Below, piece after piece: positions 36,280 through 47,871 of a DNA stretch of 64,000 nt. Position 1 is the first letter of the stretch. The number at the start of each line of letters is the position of its first letter. The translations under genes were made by a program, and so were the position numbers. Where the stretch lies: contig NC_049911.1 in NCBI RefSeq assembly GCF_001411555.2, positions 2,170,001 to 2,234,000 on the forward strand. Reading direction: 5' to 3'. Below the pieces are notes generated by a model, which saw only the letters and a program-made list of their open reading frames with translations, had not been told where the DNA came from and ran no database searches. The DNA is from Juglans regia. Its lineage: Eukaryota > Streptophyta > Magnoliopsida > Fagales > Juglandaceae.

Positions 36280-36835
36280 CATTGATTTTTCTTTCAAGCT
36301 ATTTCGTTTCAATTTTAGACAAGGTGGGATGAAAAATTTATAAATAATAATAAAATAATTAAAATATTTTATAAATTTTTAATAAATGTTATAGAAAAAC
36401 TTAAATGAAAATATTATAAAATAAATATAATTTTTTATCATAATTTTTATTTTGAGATTTAAAAATTTGAATTATTTTTTATATTTTATTTATAAATCTA
36501 ATAAAATTATAATGATTAATTAATAATTGAATAAAATTTTAAATTTAAATTTAAATAATATTAGAGTCATTTAAATTTAGAGATGAGTTGAGATAGTTTG
36601 TGAATAGTAGAATAAAAATTAAATTATTTATTATATTTTGTGTGAGAATTTAGAAAAATTATTTTGAGATTTAAAAAAAAATAAATTATTTATTATATTT
36701 TGTATGAAAATTTAAAAAAATTATAATAATAAGATAAAATGAATTGATGTGAATTTTAAATTTAAATAAAATTTTAAATATTAAAATGAGATAAGATGTT
36801 ATAAAATGAGCTTAATAAAATGAGGTAAAAGGAAA
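36280..36835. mobile_element. Composite of GAGATGAG-family MITE pieces
   Basis: Several blocks recur in broken order: GAGATGAGTTGAGATAGTTT, TTATTATATTTTGTGTGAGA and TTTTGAGATTTAAAAA. It appears to be two or more overlapping, decayed copies of the same MITE. Confidence 0.55.
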
Positions 36836-36884
36836 AACTAGCCCACGTTTGTTTGTCCTTAGTTACGTTTTGTGACAAAGAAAA

Positions 36885-36892
36885 ATTAATAA

Positions 36893-36935
<43 letters not shown>

Positions 36936-37146
36936 GGGGAGGTGGGTGAAAAGGGAAGGCTAAGCAAGAACCTAAACATAGACGTAGAAGCTAGACCCGA
37001 TGTGTAGGAGTTTATTAGGATGGACGGTGAGGATGTGATGCGCTGGGGGTCCCTGGAATCATGGCCATTTAATGGTGGACCCCGGGGTAAATCGTGATTC
37101 CCGGCAGCTCCATCACGATAGGAAGAGAGAGAGAGAGAGAGAGAAA
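36885..37146. repeat. Microsatellites (AAT)n and (GA)n
   Basis: A TAA/AAT run covers about 36892-36935 and a GA run covers about 37124-37144. Between them is a short unique stretch with no gene. Confidence 0.8.
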
Positions 37147-37180
37147 TAGGTGATGATGATATTGGGGTTTATTTTTTGGA

Positions 37181-37606
37181 CAATGCCTGAGGGCTCCGCT
37201 GGAATTCTAGTATTTTCATGTAGATTTTTAAAGTTATTTTTCATATAGATTTTTTTAATATTTTTAAATATTTTTAAATAATTTTAAAAAATAAAATAAA
37301 TTTAAAATATCATTAGAAACACTTTTTTAATTAGAAAGTAAAAAATAATCATTAAAAAATACTTCTTAAAAAAGAATCATTAAAAAATACTTCATTAATC
37401 ATAAAGTAAAATAATAATCATAAAATAATAATTTTTTTATTTTACTTCATGATTAATAAAATATTTTTTAATAATATTGTGATTTTTTTTAAATATTTAA
37501 AAGTGTTAAAAAGATCTATATAAAAAATAATTTAAAAAAAAATACATAAAAATACATGCTAAAGCTCCAACAGAAGACCCTGGTGAGAGCTCTAGCATTA
37601 TTCTTA
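37181..37606. mobile_element. Foldback (inverted-repeat) element
   Basis: Ends are GACAATGCCTGAGGGCTCC on the left and GAGAGCTCTAGCATTATTC on the right, roughly inverted. The interior is symmetric too: TTCATTAATCATAAAGTAAA near 37390 pairs with TTTACTTCATGATTAATAAA near 37441. Non-coding, AT-rich. Confidence 0.6.
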
Positions 37607-37929
37607 TTTTTTCTGTCTATTTTTTAACTACAAGCAAAAGGGTTTCAGCTTTTTACAAAAATAATAATAATAATAATTAGAAACAAAGGAAGTAAAACTA
37701 GAAGGACAAAAATATTCTCAATTTTCATTTGCTAGGTTAAGTTTGGATATTGAGCTCATCTCAAATTATTTGAGCTGATTTATGAATAATAAAGTTTAGA
37801 TGGTTTTAATTTTTTTTAAAAAGTTAAAAAAGTAGTGAATCTTATCAATAATTAATTTGAGATAAATTGAAGTAATCGTAACTTCCAATGGTTAATAATC
37901 TTATACTTTGTTTGGATATTACTCTTAGA

Positions 37930-38145
37930 GGAAGATTTGGATAGTGAGTCAAAATGAGATGAGTTGAGATGAAAGTTGAATAAAATATTGTTAAAATATT
38001 ATTTTTTTAATATTAAAATTATTTTGAGATTTGAAAAAGTTGAATTGTTTAGTATATTTTGTACGAGAATTTAAAAAAATTGTAATGATTATATGAAATG
38101 AAGTGATATAAGTTAAAAGACTTTTGTATCCAAACTTCTCTTTAA
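37930..38145 (+). mobile_element. GAGATGAG-family MITE (forward)
   Basis: ATGAGATGAGTTGAGATGAA, TTGAATAAAATATTGTTAAA, TTTTGAGATTTGAAAAAGTT, then GAAATGAAGTGATATAAGTT and TATCCAAACTTC. A nearby decayed copy may cover 37740-37890. Confidence 0.75.
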
Positions 38146-38339
38146 TATCCAAATAGAGTGTAAGATGCATGTTGTCAACTTATTTAGTGATTAATATATC
38201 TTATAAAAAATATTTAAAATTTTTTCTGCGTATTCATAGATTTGAAAATTATATATGCAATGATGAAGTTGATGCTATCACAAGATCACCTCAACTCCGG
38301 TTCCGCTCGGGATTACAGACTGAAAATTTTAGTCTATCA

Positions 38340-38940
38340 TTTTTTCAGATCGGACCAAACTAATTACCCCTAAAGACCAAACCGAACCGTTAGCTATAGG
38401 TTCAGTTGGTTCAATTCGGTCCATTATGAGTTAGGAATATCTTTTTTCTAATTTTCTTTTTTTGGTAGATAAATTAATTAAATTAGTAAAATCAAAACTA
38501 AGTGAGCTCTTTAATGTTACCTAACTAACTAGTTAATAAAATAATTAATTACAATTATATTTATGATATTAATAGTTACTAACTTAGTTCTGTAGTAGAA
38601 TATGTATCTACATATAATAAACTATATTATCATATGATTTATTGTATGATATATTAATTAATTGATAACATATATTATTTTACATTTTATGTAGTCTATG
38701 GTGATAGATTAGAGAAAATTACATAATTAACTTATACAATTATTATATAAATAATATATTATATATTCAAAATAATTTAAAAACTTATATGTAAATGATT
38801 CGGTTGATTTCGGTACGGTCCAATCCAAAAAAGTCACACTTCGAGACTAGACAGAAATTCAAATTTTGGAAATACTATAGACTGAGACCGAGTAGGAATG
38901 AATTTAGTCCAATTCGAACTGAGAAATTTTTACCCCTATT
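38340..38940. mobile_element. CGGT-rich inverted-repeat element, third copy
   Basis: The arms include ACCAAACCGAACCGTTAGC on the left and CGGTTGATTTCGGTACGGTC on the right, with TTACCCCTA motifs at both ends and an AT-rich middle. The layout matches the elements at 11312 and 59148 but the sequence is diverged. Confidence 0.55.
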
Positions 38941-40497
38941 TAAGAGTATCCCAAATCATTTATAATAATAATAAAATAATTTATAAATAATAATGAATTA
39001 GTCGTAAATAATAAGTTGTTTATAAATAATAATAAACTAATTGAGAAGATGACAAATATATTTACAAACACAACCTAAAAAATTATATAAAAAAAATTAA
39101 TTAATTAATAATTAAAATAAGTTGGCAACGTGCATCCGAGTGTGTGAAAATGTCTGTTTCATCACAAGCAATGATTTGATATATAAAAATACAAAAAATC
39201 TATTAACTTCTTACTATTCACACAACTTCTACACTTCATATTATTTTTAATTTTTAATTTTTTTTCTTTTATTAAATATTTATTATATGAATAATAAATA
39301 AAAAATTTGAAATAATTTAAAAAGAATAAACTCAAAAAAAAATTTAAAAAAAATATTAAAAATTTAAAAAATTTAAAAAAATGTAGAGCGTAAAGTGTGA
39401 TGAAAGTTGTGTAGCAAAGCTCGTAAAAATATATTGGTGTAAAATGTCACTTTGTATTGGAAGGATTTTCAAGCAATTTGGTCGGGTTGTTAGTGAACAA
39501 GAAAAGACTCCTGATTAATGCCCCTTTGTACGAAATTCTAATCTCATGATTAGATACCAAAAAGAAATATATATTTTTTTGGCCTCAGAGTCTTGTCTAT
39601 TCCACAATCATTAGTGAAAACAATGGTGGGCTTTGTATGGCATTCACCATTTTTGATTCACCAACAAGCGTCTTTGTGACTAGCAATGGGACATTTTCTT
39701 AGGAAATCTTGTAAAAATATAAAAAAAAAAAAAATTCTTAATATATAATTATTTTAATTTTATTATTAAGCCATGTACAACAAATTTTTTTTTTCCTTTC
39801 ATTTTATAACAAAAAGGTACACATAATATAGGAGCCACTTTCCCTTTTATTTTCTGCACCCCCAAACAAGTTGATAGTGCCTTTGGATTTTGCAAGTATG
39901 CACATACACACCCCCGCTTAAAAGAAAAAAAAAAATCATGACTTTTCATGGGAAAACTCAGAAGTCTTGTTGCTTTCTTCAACTTGGGAACACTATAATC
40001 AATGGTACAATGAAAATGTTTATATATACATCTTTAATTTCTTCCCAAGTACCATGTAAAGTTCTTGTCTAATTCATTGCTTTTCCTGTGCATAGACCTT
40101 TTCTTTCCACTCATTTCCTTTATCAAAAGCTCTGTACTCAATTACAACCACGATAATTTGTGACAAACCAGTAGAGATTAACAGGAATTACAGTCCCACT
40201 CAGAAAGAGAGAGAGAGAGAGAGAGTTGACTTCATTTGTATGTATGCAGCAGCACGATATTATTTCAGCTTCTCCTCAGAAAATCATATGCAATGGCAAT
40301 ATATCACTCTCATTCCCTTGCACAGGTCCAGAAAATAGATTAGGCATCTGGTACTTCAATTCTGCTGAATTTAAGGACCCTTTTAATGGAAAAGATACCC
40401 TCTTCGTTGCCTGTTTCTGCAAGTAGTAGTTCAGCAACTGCGAGGCTTCCTTTCATTGCAGCAAAATTTACTTCTTGAGCCTGCAAGAATTTTCATT
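38941..40497. other. AT-rich intergenic DNA, no gene recognised
   Basis: Contains A/T-rich repeats (39060-39400) and a GA microsatellite near 40204-40225. Short frames at 39749-40426 show no domain. Confidence 0.45.
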
Positions 40498-40730
40498 TAA
40501 GGACCTGTTTGGTTTCAGAAATGGTTTCATCTCATCTCATATCATCATTACAATTTTTTCAAATTTCCACACAAAATATAATGAACAATTTAACTTTTTT
40601 AAATCTCAAAATAATAATAATATTAAAAAATAATATTCTAATAATATTTCATTCAACTCATCTAAAATAATCTCATATCCTCTCATCTCATCTCACAATA
40701 ATAATATTATGTCATCCAAATGTCACTGAT
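40498..40730 (-). mobile_element. GAGATGAG-family MITE (reverse)
   Basis: TTTCATCTCATCTCATATCA, CACAAAATATAATGAACAAT, TCAAAATAATAATAATATT, and TCATATCCTCTCATCTCATC at the far end, followed by CATCCAAATGTC. Confidence 0.78.
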
Positions 40731-41516
40731 CTTCTAGCATGCACTGAATTAGCAGTCATTAATCCTTCGGTTGCAACTTTCAATCAATGCATGGTTATTT
40801 AAGTTATCCACATCAGAGGCAGATGATGATGGAGATTCTGGATTCAGCTGAAGAATACAGAAGCATACAAAAGTAAATGAAATATCAATAGAAAATTCAT
40901 TTTAATGATTGAAATCATAAGCATTACATACCCAAGTTTTGAAATAAGAAGAACTCAAAACCCTCAATTCCTTAACAAATGACTGCACTTTTATGATTGA
41001 AAAAATATGGGATAACTTCAACACTTTAAAAGGGTTTTCTCTCTACAACTGTGAGGTTGAGAGAGTGAAGTAGAAAACAGAATAGGAATGAAAGTTGCAT
41101 CGAAAACAGAGGAAGAATTGGATAAAACTGATTTGCTCAGATTACACTCAATAATCACACTACAAATAGACTACTCCAACCAAGAAATAAACTCCCACGC
41201 TTTAGAAACCACTTACCCCCAACCAATAAACAATTTGGACAACAAAGTAACTAAAAACTCCAAATTAATAGGATTCCACTCTCATACATCTCTGTAAATC
41301 TTGTTTAGCTGCAATAATGGGGAATCAACACCATACCCAGCTTTGTCCTCTGCATATGTAAGTAGTAACATGGCTGCATATATGCCTTTTTATTCAATTG
41401 ACTACATTCTTGATGACAGATTTGTGCCTTCAAATGCTGCATGTACTATACAGTATGGAAGACCATGAATATATATTAATCAATCTGTAACGTACATAGC
41501 TAATCTAAGGTGGTGA

Positions 41517-42533
41517 TCAGAGACACTGATCATAAATCCGCCTGAGTTGTTTAGCCACATCAGTGATTGTTGGTCTATCTTCTCGTTTGTTGGAGAGGCA
41601 ACTCAGGGCAAGGTTTGCAAAAGTTAGAAACTGCTGCTGATCAACACTTTCTTCCAACAATTCCGGATCTACAATTTCAATCAACCGTTCATGTTCATAT
41701 TCGGCCTTCACGCAGCGTAGTATATGGCCTTCATTGTACCTGGTATTTTCTGTATTCAACATCCATCCTGCCAAAAGCACAAGTAGAATTCTACCAAAAT
41801 AATACACATCATCCTTCTGAGTAAAGTTGCCTGTAAGAGAATAGTCAGGTGCAATAAAACCAATTCTCGAGCGTACAACACTATCGGTTGCATGCAACTG
41901 ACCTTCAGGAATAGGTAAAGAGAGCGAGAAATCAATCAACTTGGGAACATTATTCTCATCCAACATAATGTGGGACGACTGAATATCCCTGTGTACAAAG
42001 GGCATGGATAATGCAGTATGGAGATATGCAACTGCATTTGCTATTCCCATTGCAATCCTTAACCTACCCTTCCATGGTATCGGTTGATAAGGCTCGACTC
42101 GATCACAAATGCACGCTTTGAGACTCTTGTGCCCTACATATTCATACACTAGAGTCGGCCATTGGGTTTCTAGGCAGCATCCTAGGAGCTTTAGAACATT
42201 TTTGTGAATACTCATATTTGATCCAATTACAACGTCTTTAAAAATGTCCTCATATCTAGTAAAAGGCCAGTGATCGTCATCAAATTTTTTAACTGAAACT
42301 AAGCGGCCTTCCAGGCAACCCTTGTAATATTCAAAACCACCTGCACGCAGAAAAAGCTGACGTTTGTCATAGTTTTTTGTTGCTATGCTGAGCTCCATGG
42401 CAGAGAAGAAACGTATAGGATTGCATTTCCCGTTGAAAAGGGTGATACGCTCCTCTAACAACATTCTTCCATTCTTCATAAATGGCGTCTCCTCTGTGTC
42501 TTTCCTGATCTTCAGCTTCAAACATGCATTCAT
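41517..42533 (-). CDS. ZED1-related pseudokinase (RLCK-XII-2)
   Basis: 338 aa, single coding exon. ZED1-related kinases act as decoys or adaptors that link pathogen effectors to the NLR ZAR1 in the cytosol. The N-terminus KNGRMLLEERITLFNGKCNP, followed by IRFFSAMELSIATKNY (about 20-55), is characteristic of the family. The glycine loop is degenerate (AGGFEYYKG). The VAIK-type lysine is kept (VSVKKF, 79-84). The catalytic loop is VHRDIQSSHIMLD, with the usual K and N replaced by Q and H, and DFG is DFS (201-203), so catalysis is unlikely. NLALSCLSNKREDRPTITDV ends the C-lobe. The frame opens 18 codons upstream, but MNACLKLK is the better start: the upstream part looks like 5' UTR entered from TTCTAAG/GCCGGGG, with a leader exon ending GATTCGTAG/GTAAGT near 42734. 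Confidence 0.88.
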   Translation of the reverse strand: MNACLKLKIRKDTEETPFMKNGRMLLEERITLFNGKCNPIRFFSAMELSIATKNYDKRQLFLRAGGFEYYKGCLEGRLVSVKKFDDDHWPFTRYEDIFKDVVIGSNMSIHKNVLKLLGCCLETQWPTLVYEYVGHKSLKACICDRVEPYQPIPWKGRLRIAMGIANAVAYLHTALSMPFVHRDIQSSHIMLDENNVPKLIDFSLSLPIPEGQLHATDSVVRSRIGFIAPDYSLTGNFTQKDDVYYFGRILLVLLAGWMLNTENTRYNEGHILRCVKAEYEHERLIEIVDPELLEESVDQQQFLTFANLALSCLSNKREDRPTITDVAKQLRRIYDQCL

Positions 42534-42734
42534 CTTGCTTGTCCGCCAAACCCCGGCCTTAGAATACAGATAGGAAAGAATTTGCACACAGGTTATGGGG
42601 AGATAAAAATTATATGGAGATGCTTAATCTGTCTTTAAATGAAGATATTGCAGAATTTAGAGTTTGGAACCAGTAATCTGCAACCATGTAAATTAAGCAT
42701 GACTCACAAGAACTTGAAACATATTAACTTACCT

Positions 42735-43309
42735 ACGAATCCAGAGACGTGAGAGAGATGGAGATAGCCGTAGCTAGAACCGGTGAAGCTGAAGCATAAC
42801 AAACTTAAACGATAATGGCGAAGCAGTACTAGGCAATTTTCGAGTTTTATTATCATATTTAATACTAACCAAACCTTTAAATTATAATGACCAAGCTGGA
42901 AACTGGGAAGATTCATAGCAATTACTTGGATATTCTCTTCAACTTCGCCCTTTTAATATGTTGACCCAAATCCAATACGCCTGCCTTAATGGACCTCACC
43001 TGCCTGAGAATTAAACCAAAACATAACAAGTGTGCAAACAGGTCAAAATTTGTGGTCCAACTTCAGTGTCACTTTTCTTCTCTGGTAGTGAATTTTATCT
43101 GTCGGTCTCTGCTGACGGCTCAATGGGTAGGCAATCTAGGCCCCACCTTGAGTAGGCCTCGTAATAAAAAAGATATATATTATTACTCTCAAAATAGATT
43201 TAAAAAAAAAATATTGATTAGCATAATAGATGGAGGAAATACTTTAAATGATAAAATTTTATTTAAAAAACTAGTAAATGTAGAAGTTTTACTAAAAAAA
43301 AAATGAGTT
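42735..43309. other. Promoter side of the pseudokinase gene
   Basis: No coding gene seen. The first 200 bp or so read as the leader exon and promoter of the minus-strand pseudokinase gene. Confidence 0.4.
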
Positions 43310-43540
43310 TTTTTTAAGTACAAGCAGTTTGGCGTAACAAACCACGTACCGATATTGAAATGACTTTTTTTTATTAAAAATAAAAACAAAAGAAGAAAAA
43401 TTTTAAGAGAATAATGTATTATGTCTCACAAAAATTATTTACGTCTCAATTTACACTGTTTCATTAAATATATGCCTTATATGTCAGTATCGGTGTGCAG
43501 TTTAATACACAAACTCGCTTACAAGAAGATTTTTCCAAAA
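43310..43540. mobile_element. Second MITE family, copy 2
   Basis: GTACAAGCAGTTTGGCGTAA at the left and ACAAACTCGCTTACAAGAAG at the right, with CGATATTGAAATGAC and ATGTCAGTATCGGTG inside. It aligns block for block with 25625-25855. Confidence 0.65.
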
Positions 43541-44332
43541 ACATATTACCCAAAATGTATAAAATTGTCAAACAACGATGAAATTTGAATAAAAGTGACA
43601 AAATAATGCTGTAATATTACTCTCCAATATTTTCTAAGATATAATGTGTAAGTTGATATGGATGGCCTTTATTTGTTTTCAAAATTAAGTATTAAAAGAA
43701 GTATTATATATGAATAGGAGATAATATTCCAATTACATAAAAATTAGATTCTCCTTCTGTTTATAGATATTATTAAGCAAATCAATAATAATAGTTGTTT
43801 TGCATCTAAAAGAAATTAAGTCCAATTTTTAATAAAATTTCATCATTTTAAATCTAAATATTATTATTATTATTTTTAAATTAAATTAAAGTCTCGTATT
43901 AATTGCTATATTGAGCCGCCCAGGTCTCATTTGATCTCTTATGTGGCGCCCCAATAATGACTTCACATGCTCTTTCGTCATGGCGTGCAAATGCGGGCAA
44001 TTTTTGCCACTAGATCTTCTGTATATTGTCCGTGTGCAAGAGTCGAATAAAACCCAAGTTGGCACAATGTATTGTCAATGTCTGTGGATCTCTCCAAAGG
44101 AAATCAATCATTGGATCGAGTTTGATGCCAATTAGCTTTCCGCAATAAAATTTCAATCGACAGTGTGAAAAGAGAGAGGAGTGATCATGAAGTTTGTTGG
44201 TCTTGTCTGATGAAAAATCAACACTTCCACATGATAAGTTAGACGTTCCCAAAGGTGAATGAATTGTGTACATTAAAAAGATAGTAGCGAGTGAATCTGT
44301 AGTTTTGTCTTATGCTTTGGGCTGTTTATAAT
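43541..44332. other. Spacer before the copia fragment, no gene recognised
   Basis: AT-rich; short frames near 43941-44273 lack any domain. Confidence 0.4.
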
Positions 44333-44663
44333 TGTTAGGGATAGTTGACACTCTGCCACAGAATTGAGAGCAAATGAAGAAGGAGATTGATCAAAGGAGA
44401 ACTATGCAGTACACCTACAGAAGACTCTAGAACAATTCTGCAGAATGGAAACAGTGAGGTGTTATGAGAATATTCTTGTAATCAGAATTATATTCTATGA
44501 AAGACGTGTCATATATGTGGAGAGTATTCTGTTGTGAAAATCATCTATATAAACATTGTAAAAAGGCATGATTGTGCAGAGAATAAATATATGAATTATG
44601 AAAGTGACCCTTTGAGGCATTTCATCAAACACCTTGTCTATCACTTACGATTTCATTTCAACA
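44333..44663 (+). mobile_element. Copia-type 5' LTR (331 bp) and primer-binding site
   Basis: Begins TGTTAGGGATAGTTGACA and ends TTTCAACA, with matching TGTT/AACA ends. The next bases, TGGTATCCAGAGC (44664-44676), are the initiator-Met tRNA primer-binding site with one extra C. No matching 3' LTR is in the window, so the element is incomplete. Confidence 0.85.
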
Positions 44664-44708
44664 TGGTATCCAGAGCCCAATAAGATTCACGTTGTCCCTT
44701 TACAGAAA

Positions 44709-45017
44709 ATGGACTCGTCCATTTCGCCCGAAAATTCAACCTATAACCCATCCCCCATTGTCAATACATCTATCATCAACTCTGCCAACCATTTCGTTAC
44801 CATTAAACTTACCATAGACAATTATTTGCTGTGGAAAGTTCAAATGGTTCATTTTCTCAAAGGAAATCAGTTGTTCAGTCATGTGCATGGCTCTTCTGTT
44901 ATGCCTTCTCCCATGATTGACGACAACCACAATCCAAAATACACAAAATGGAGTTTGCTAGATCAACTTATTATTTATGCTATTAATTCTTCTTTGTCTG
45001 AAGATGTGTTGGCATAG
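44709..45017 (+). mobile_element. Copia gag N-terminal fragment
   Basis: 102 codons starting MDSSISPENS and containing NHFVTIKLTIDNYLLWKVQM and KYTKWSLLDQLIIYAINSSL, the gag N-terminal (DUF4219/UBN2-like) pattern of plant copia elements. It stops after EDVLA. The rest of gag and all of pol are missing, replaced by unrelated repeat DNA. Confidence 0.85.
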
Positions 45018-45238
45018 GTACTTGAGTGTACATGTCAAAACCCCAAGAAAAGTGGCTTATGGCCAAGCTGCCCATGTCTTGGCCATGTCATTGACATGCT
45101 AGGACAGCCCCCTGACAGACCCACATGCGCGCCATGGCCCATGTCGTGACACGCACATGAGGCCCAACGAGGTTAGTGGCTGGCGCAGCCCATCATGTGC
45201 ATGCCCAGCGAGGTCATAGAGGTTAGTGACCGCAACTA
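45018..45238. repeat. GC-rich repeat fragment inside the retroelement mosaic
   Basis: Much more GC-rich than its flanks, with repeated CCATG/CATG motifs (GGCCCATGTCGTGACACGC, ACGAGGTTAGTGGCTGGCGC). It probably derives from another LTR element. It has no open frame of note. Confidence 0.45.
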
Positions 45239-46560
45239 CACTCCAAAATCTTAGACTTCAATTTGTAAGCCTAAATCAGTAGGTGGTTTAGGAATCAGAT
45301 TAACTGTCAATTTTAATAAAGCTCTTTTGAGCAAGCTGGTCTGGCACCTGATCTGTGGTGAAAAAAGCATTTGGAAAGAAACTTTGACCAAAAAATATTT
45401 GAACAACTCTAATTGGCAAGCTGTCACAGCAAAACCAACTGACTCCAGATTCTAGAAAAGCTTGATCAAACAAAAAGATTTCATAATTTCAAGCATTTGC
45501 TTTCAAATAAACAATGGGGTGGCTACTAAAGTATGGACTGATCCATGGATTTCTACTTTAAACCCTTCAGTTCCAACACCAGAGTCTCCTAATATAATGC
45601 AAGATCCTAAGCCGAGAGTTGCAAAACTTATTTTAAAAGAACCTAGGAGATGGAACACAATTCTTCTCCATGCTCTCTTCTCCCACAATTCTATTTCATA
45701 AATCCATAAAATCCATCTTACACAATATCAGTTTCATAACCAGCAAGACATTCCAAGATGGAAACACCATTCCCCGGGCAAATTCTCAGTAAAGTCAGGT
45801 TATGCTACAATCACTCTGCAATCAAATGCTAATAATGCTAACCATCCTTCCCTTGTTTGGAAAAAGCTATGGTCCTTGAAAATGCAGGATAGTCTCAAGT
45901 TATTTCTCTAGAAAGTACTGAATGATATCCTGCCTACTAAGTCCTCACTTAGTAAATGTATATCACTCATAGATGATAAAAATATTTGCACTCTTTGCCA
46001 GTTGGAACTAGAAAACACTGAGCACCTCTTTCTAAATTGTCCTTTTTCAAGAATCTTATAGAGATAATCCCCCTGGCCTCTGGACACCTCTCTCTTCCTG
46101 CAACAAGGCATAAAAAACAGGATCAATATAATTATGAATCCAACTTGTCATCTGAATATCTCAGACATTGAAACACAAAAATTTTAAATTTTTTCTATAT
46201 TGGCAATGGACAGCATCTGGTTCATTGGGAACCAAGTAATCCACAAGAATAACAGTCTAACAATAGATCAGTTTGTCAAAAAGTTCGTTGTCACTTACAA
46301 AGAGCATTGCAAAGCATGAGAATGTAAATCAACAGAATCTACCCCCATGTGGATCCTACCTGAATCAGAAGATACTTTCTCCATTACTTTTGATGTAACA
46401 GTTAGAAAGGAAGGCAACACTTCAGCTGCAATTTGCAGACCCAGTAGTGGATCTATACAATTTGTGATAAACAGATTTATATGCAATACTGATCCTAATC
46501 AATGGGAGGCAATGTTAGCTTACATTAGAGTCCAAGAAGCACATTCATAAGAGATAATAA
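45239..46560 (+). mobile_element. LINE ORF2 C-terminal fragment with RNase H-like tail
   Basis: Frames read GGLGIRLTVNFNKALLSKLV, then after a TAG (W to stop, near 45453) LIKQKDFIISS...VWTDPWI, then DILPTKSSLSKCISLIDDKN and CTLCQLELENTEHLFLNCPF (zf-RVT), and later FDVTVRKEGNTSAAICRPSS (RNase H-like). Frameshifts and stops make it dead. It is a different LINE lineage and orientation from the cluster at 31205-34062. Confidence 0.82.
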
Positions 46561-46937
46561 TTTAAAAAAAAAAATCATCATAAAAGGTGACTTCTCAAAT
46601 GCCATCAAAAGTATCACACATCCTCAAAAGACGAGCAATTGGGAAACTGAAGGAATAGCAAGAGATACCAGATTTCTTCTCAGAGATTTTGAAGAATGGA
46701 GAGTAGTAAAGATACATTGATGCGCGCATTCCATTGTGCAATGGGCACATTCTAATAATGAGTTTGGAAAAATCCCTCTTTATTAAAATCTCATCTTGTC
46801 TATTAGAGTTTGAAAGGACTCTCCTCCAATAAGTACATGATCAGTATGATATTGTATTTGGATAGCTTACTTATTATTGTACTGAACTTTTGCTTTTAGT
46901 AATGAAGTATATATGTTGAGAAAAGAAGACAAACACA
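46561..46937. other. Tail of the LINE fragment, no gene
   Basis: Ends with AATGAAGTATATATGTTGAG just before the plastid-derived block. Nothing else seen. Confidence 0.4.
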
Positions 46938-47285
46938 AGTCTCCACAAAGTCGTGAAACCATGTATGAGTTTGACGGCTGCCTAGTGTCTGATGGTCAAA
47001 GTAGATGACCTAATGGCAGGAGAGCCGGCAACTGAAGCCCCATTGAACAACGGTCGTACCTATAATAGTCCTAAGGTAGCAAAATTCTTTGTCAGGTAAA
47101 GTTCCAGCCCGTATGAAAGGCCTAGCGATATGAGTGCTGTTTCGGAGAAAGGTTGGGTGAAATAGACATATCTATGAAGATGTGGACTACCTAAACTTGG
47201 ACAAAAAAATCCTATGAAGCTTCACTATTTGCAGGGATTGGCTTTAGGCATTTCCTGCTCAACTTAGGTGGAGAAAGAAGAAAGA
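46938..47285 (+). pseudogene. Plastid 23S rRNA fragment in nuclear DNA (NUPT)
   Basis: Recognisable blocks of the domain IV/V region of plastid 23S rRNA: GTCTCCACAAAGTCGTGA, GGAGAGCCGGCAACTGAAGC, AGTCCTAAGGTAGCAAAATT, GGTGAAATAGACATATCTAT, GAAGATGTGGACTACCT, CCTATGAAGCTT and GGGATTGGCTTTAGGC. Compared with the plastid sequence as I remember it, most changes are C to T or G to A, as expected for methylated, long-resident nuclear inserts. The strand is that of the rRNA. It is not functional: conserved positions in these universally constrained loops are altered. Confidence 0.85.
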
Positions 47286-47870
47286 GGAATCTTATGTAAA
47301 TACAATGTAATAAGGTTTGATCCTATTCATTAGGATCCCATAAATATTCCAGTCCAAAACTAGAAACTTTGAAATAATTGATATTATTTTAGATCGGATA
47401 AAGTCATGAATTCTACGAAGATTTTTATGAAAGTCTTTCATTTGCTTCTCTTCAATAGAAGTTTTATTTTTCCATAATGTATCCTAACTTTTGGTCTAAT
47501 TCTTCTTCTACTAATCGATTCAACATCTAATAAAAAAAATATATACATTGGTTATATTTCATCTCTTCAACAAGTTTAATAATGAGCATAACGACCCGAT
47601 TGTTTTGATGGAGAGAACACCTATGATTAGCTTTTCTAGAAACTTTTGAAGTAACAATTTCAGCAAAATCGATGTTTATAATTATAATTCGTAAAATTAA
47701 GGTCTTGTTTGGCAACATAACATATTTTAAGCATTCTCAAATGTTTCATTCCCAATTATCACTCTAACACAAAATATTTTCAATTTCAGATTTTAACCTT
47801 TTCATTTAAGTTGATGTTAAGTTACTTCCCAAATGTACCCCCAAAATGGCCCTAGTGCATTTTGTTTTTT
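47286..47870. other. Spacer after the plastid insert
   Basis: No gene recognised. A minus-strand 63-codon frame (47527-47718) has no domain I know. Whether any of this is further plastid DNA cannot be told by eye. Confidence 0.4.
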
Positions 47871-47871
47871 T

